Of a DNA stretch of 14,108 nucleotides, positions 13,454 through 14,108 are shown piece by piece. Under the pieces are notes generated by a model. The model saw only the letters and a list, made by a program, of their open reading frames with translations, ran no database searches and was not told the DNA's origin. The stretch's first letter is position 1; every line of letters starts with the position of its first letter. The DNA is from JBFJWU01 sp041623475 [NCBI: bacterium] (GTDB lineage Bacteria > J088): assembly GCA_041623475.1 (NCBI GenBank), contig JBFJWU010000049.1, positions 1 to 14,108 of the forward strand. Direction: 5' to 3'. The translations under genes and the position numbers were made by a program.

Positions 13454-14108
13454 TCAATTGGCCAGCCTCATGTCACGCAGGCGCTGTACACCGGCAAATT
13501 GTTCCAGGGTTTCGCGGGTGCTGTACGTCGGGGACCACTTCAACTCCTGCTCGGCACGAGCTCCATCGGCGCACCACAGGTACCGCAGGTAGTCCAGGTG
13601 TTCTGCCGGAATCGGTGACATCCCCGCCAGCCAGGCCGTCCGTACCATCGGATAGGCAATGGGGTGTGGGACCGGGATATTTACGCGACCAGCCAGGTAG
13701 ATCAGGCTGGACAATGGCAGGACGCCGCTGCCGACAATGTTAAATGGACCATTCGCGTTGCTGTCAGCTGCGTGCAGGATTGCCCCGACCGCATCTTCTT
13801 CGTGCAGCAGTTGCCACAATGGATCGAATCCGAGGAGCGTCGTGATCGTCAGTCGGCTCATTGCCCGAGACGTCACGTTGCGGACCGTCGGGCCCAGAAT
13901 CGGAGCGCAGCGCAGGCTGACCACCCGGGATTTCGGATTCTTGGCGCGATAGCGATCCAGCAGGCTTTCAACCTCGGCCAGGTCGTGAACCCAGCGATAG
14001 CCAGGTGCACCGCGCAGCGGGTGCTGTTCGGTCAAGTAGTTGGGGTTCAGAGGATGGGCACCGTAGACCATCGTCGAGGATTTGATGACGATCTGTTCCA
14101 ATTGCTGC
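13454..14108 (-). CDS. NAD-dependent epimerase/dehydratase family protein (5' partial)
   Basis: The 217 visible residues run from the right window edge to TGA 13454; the N-terminal Rossmann part with the glycine motif lies outside. The frame is open through 14108, so a TTG at 14101 is not taken as the start. Extended-SDR features remain: IVIKSSTMVYG (strand 5 and the catalytic Ser region), RVVSLRCAPILGP (RP-x-x-GP-type strand) and LLHEEDAVGAILHA. The YxxxK pair of active enzymes is not obvious: the expected place reads YRWVHDLAEVE, with no Lys. It may therefore be a non-catalytic or atypical member, as appears true for the mycobacterial GalE2-like branch (from memory). It is the first visible gene of the minus-strand operon with ParA and the acyltransferase. 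Confidence 0.8.
   Translation of the reverse strand, partial: QQLEQIVIKSSTMVYGAHPLNPNYLTEQHPLRGAPGYRWVHDLAEVESLLDRYRAKNPKSRVVSLRCAPILGPTVRNVTSRAMSRLTITTLLGFDPLWQLLHEEDAVGAILHAADSNANGPFNIVGSGVLPLSSLIYLAGRVNIPVPHPIAYPMVRTAWLAGMSPIPAEHLDYLRYLWCADGARAEQELKWSPTYSTRETLEQFAGVQRLRDMRLAN

Noticed and set aside
12856-13743. 295-codon plus-strand frame
   Set aside because: It runs antisense to the ParA and epimerase genes, whose motifs are unambiguous.

Overview
The window looks like a piece of chromosome from a Gram-negative bacterium of deltaproteobacterial type (Myxococcota, Desulfobacterota, SAR324 or a relative). The evidence is lipobox lipoproteins, an OmpA-like domain, a receiver-DUF4388-TPR protein, PilZ and cNMP-binding proteins, and acyl-CoA catabolism genes. 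DNA is moderately GC-rich and densely coding. No rRNA, tRNA, CRISPR, IS element or phage gene was seen. The lineage is an inference from gene content, not from a marker gene.

Layout. (1) 1-1155 (+): the 3' part of a protein with a canonical cyclic-nucleotide-binding domain, probably the cytosolic tail of an SLC9-type Na+/H+ antiporter. (2) 1186-2695 (+): a sigma70-like promoter, an enoyl-CoA hydratase-family gene and a TetR regulator. They are closed by a bidirectional hairpin terminator (2711-2745) shared with the convergent HSD17B4-like SDR gene (2768-3706, -). (3) 3707-3968: a divergent control region with a perfect 8+6+8 palindrome and a TATAAT promoter. (4) 3969-9558 (+): a tight operon encoding a CsgG/LpoB-like lipoprotein, a CsgG/LpoB-like plus OmpA-like lipoprotein, a 1087-aa receiver-DUF4388-linker-TM-TPR protein and a PilZ protein. 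(5) 9542-10036 (-): a small stand-alone cNMP-type domain protein, overlapping the PilZ gene tail to tail. (6) 10127-11284 (+): an isovaleryl-CoA-dehydrogenase-type acyl-CoA dehydrogenase. (7) 11285-11614: a gap that on the minus strand holds a textbook CRP-type site at class II spacing from a -10 element, and downstream a 53-56-codon lipoprotein-like frame without an ATG/GTG/TTG start. (8) 11615-14108 (-): an operon read as epimerase (partial), orphan ParA ATPase, and PlsC-family acyltransferase.

How the genes may work together. The operon at 3969-9558 reads as an envelope signalling unit: a phosphorylatable cytoplasmic receiver, one membrane span, a TonB-like linker and TPRs predicted to lie in the periplasm, with two outer-membrane-type lipoproteins as possible partners and a c-di-GMP receptor as second input. 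It is the best candidate for a little-described system here. A second theme is cyclic nucleotides: two cNMP-type domains plus a CRP-type promoter. A third is acyl-CoA and phospholipid metabolism (hydratase, hydroxyacyl-CoA dehydrogenase, acyl-CoA dehydrogenase, acyltransferase). The functional links are inference; domains, motifs and spacing are read from the sequence.
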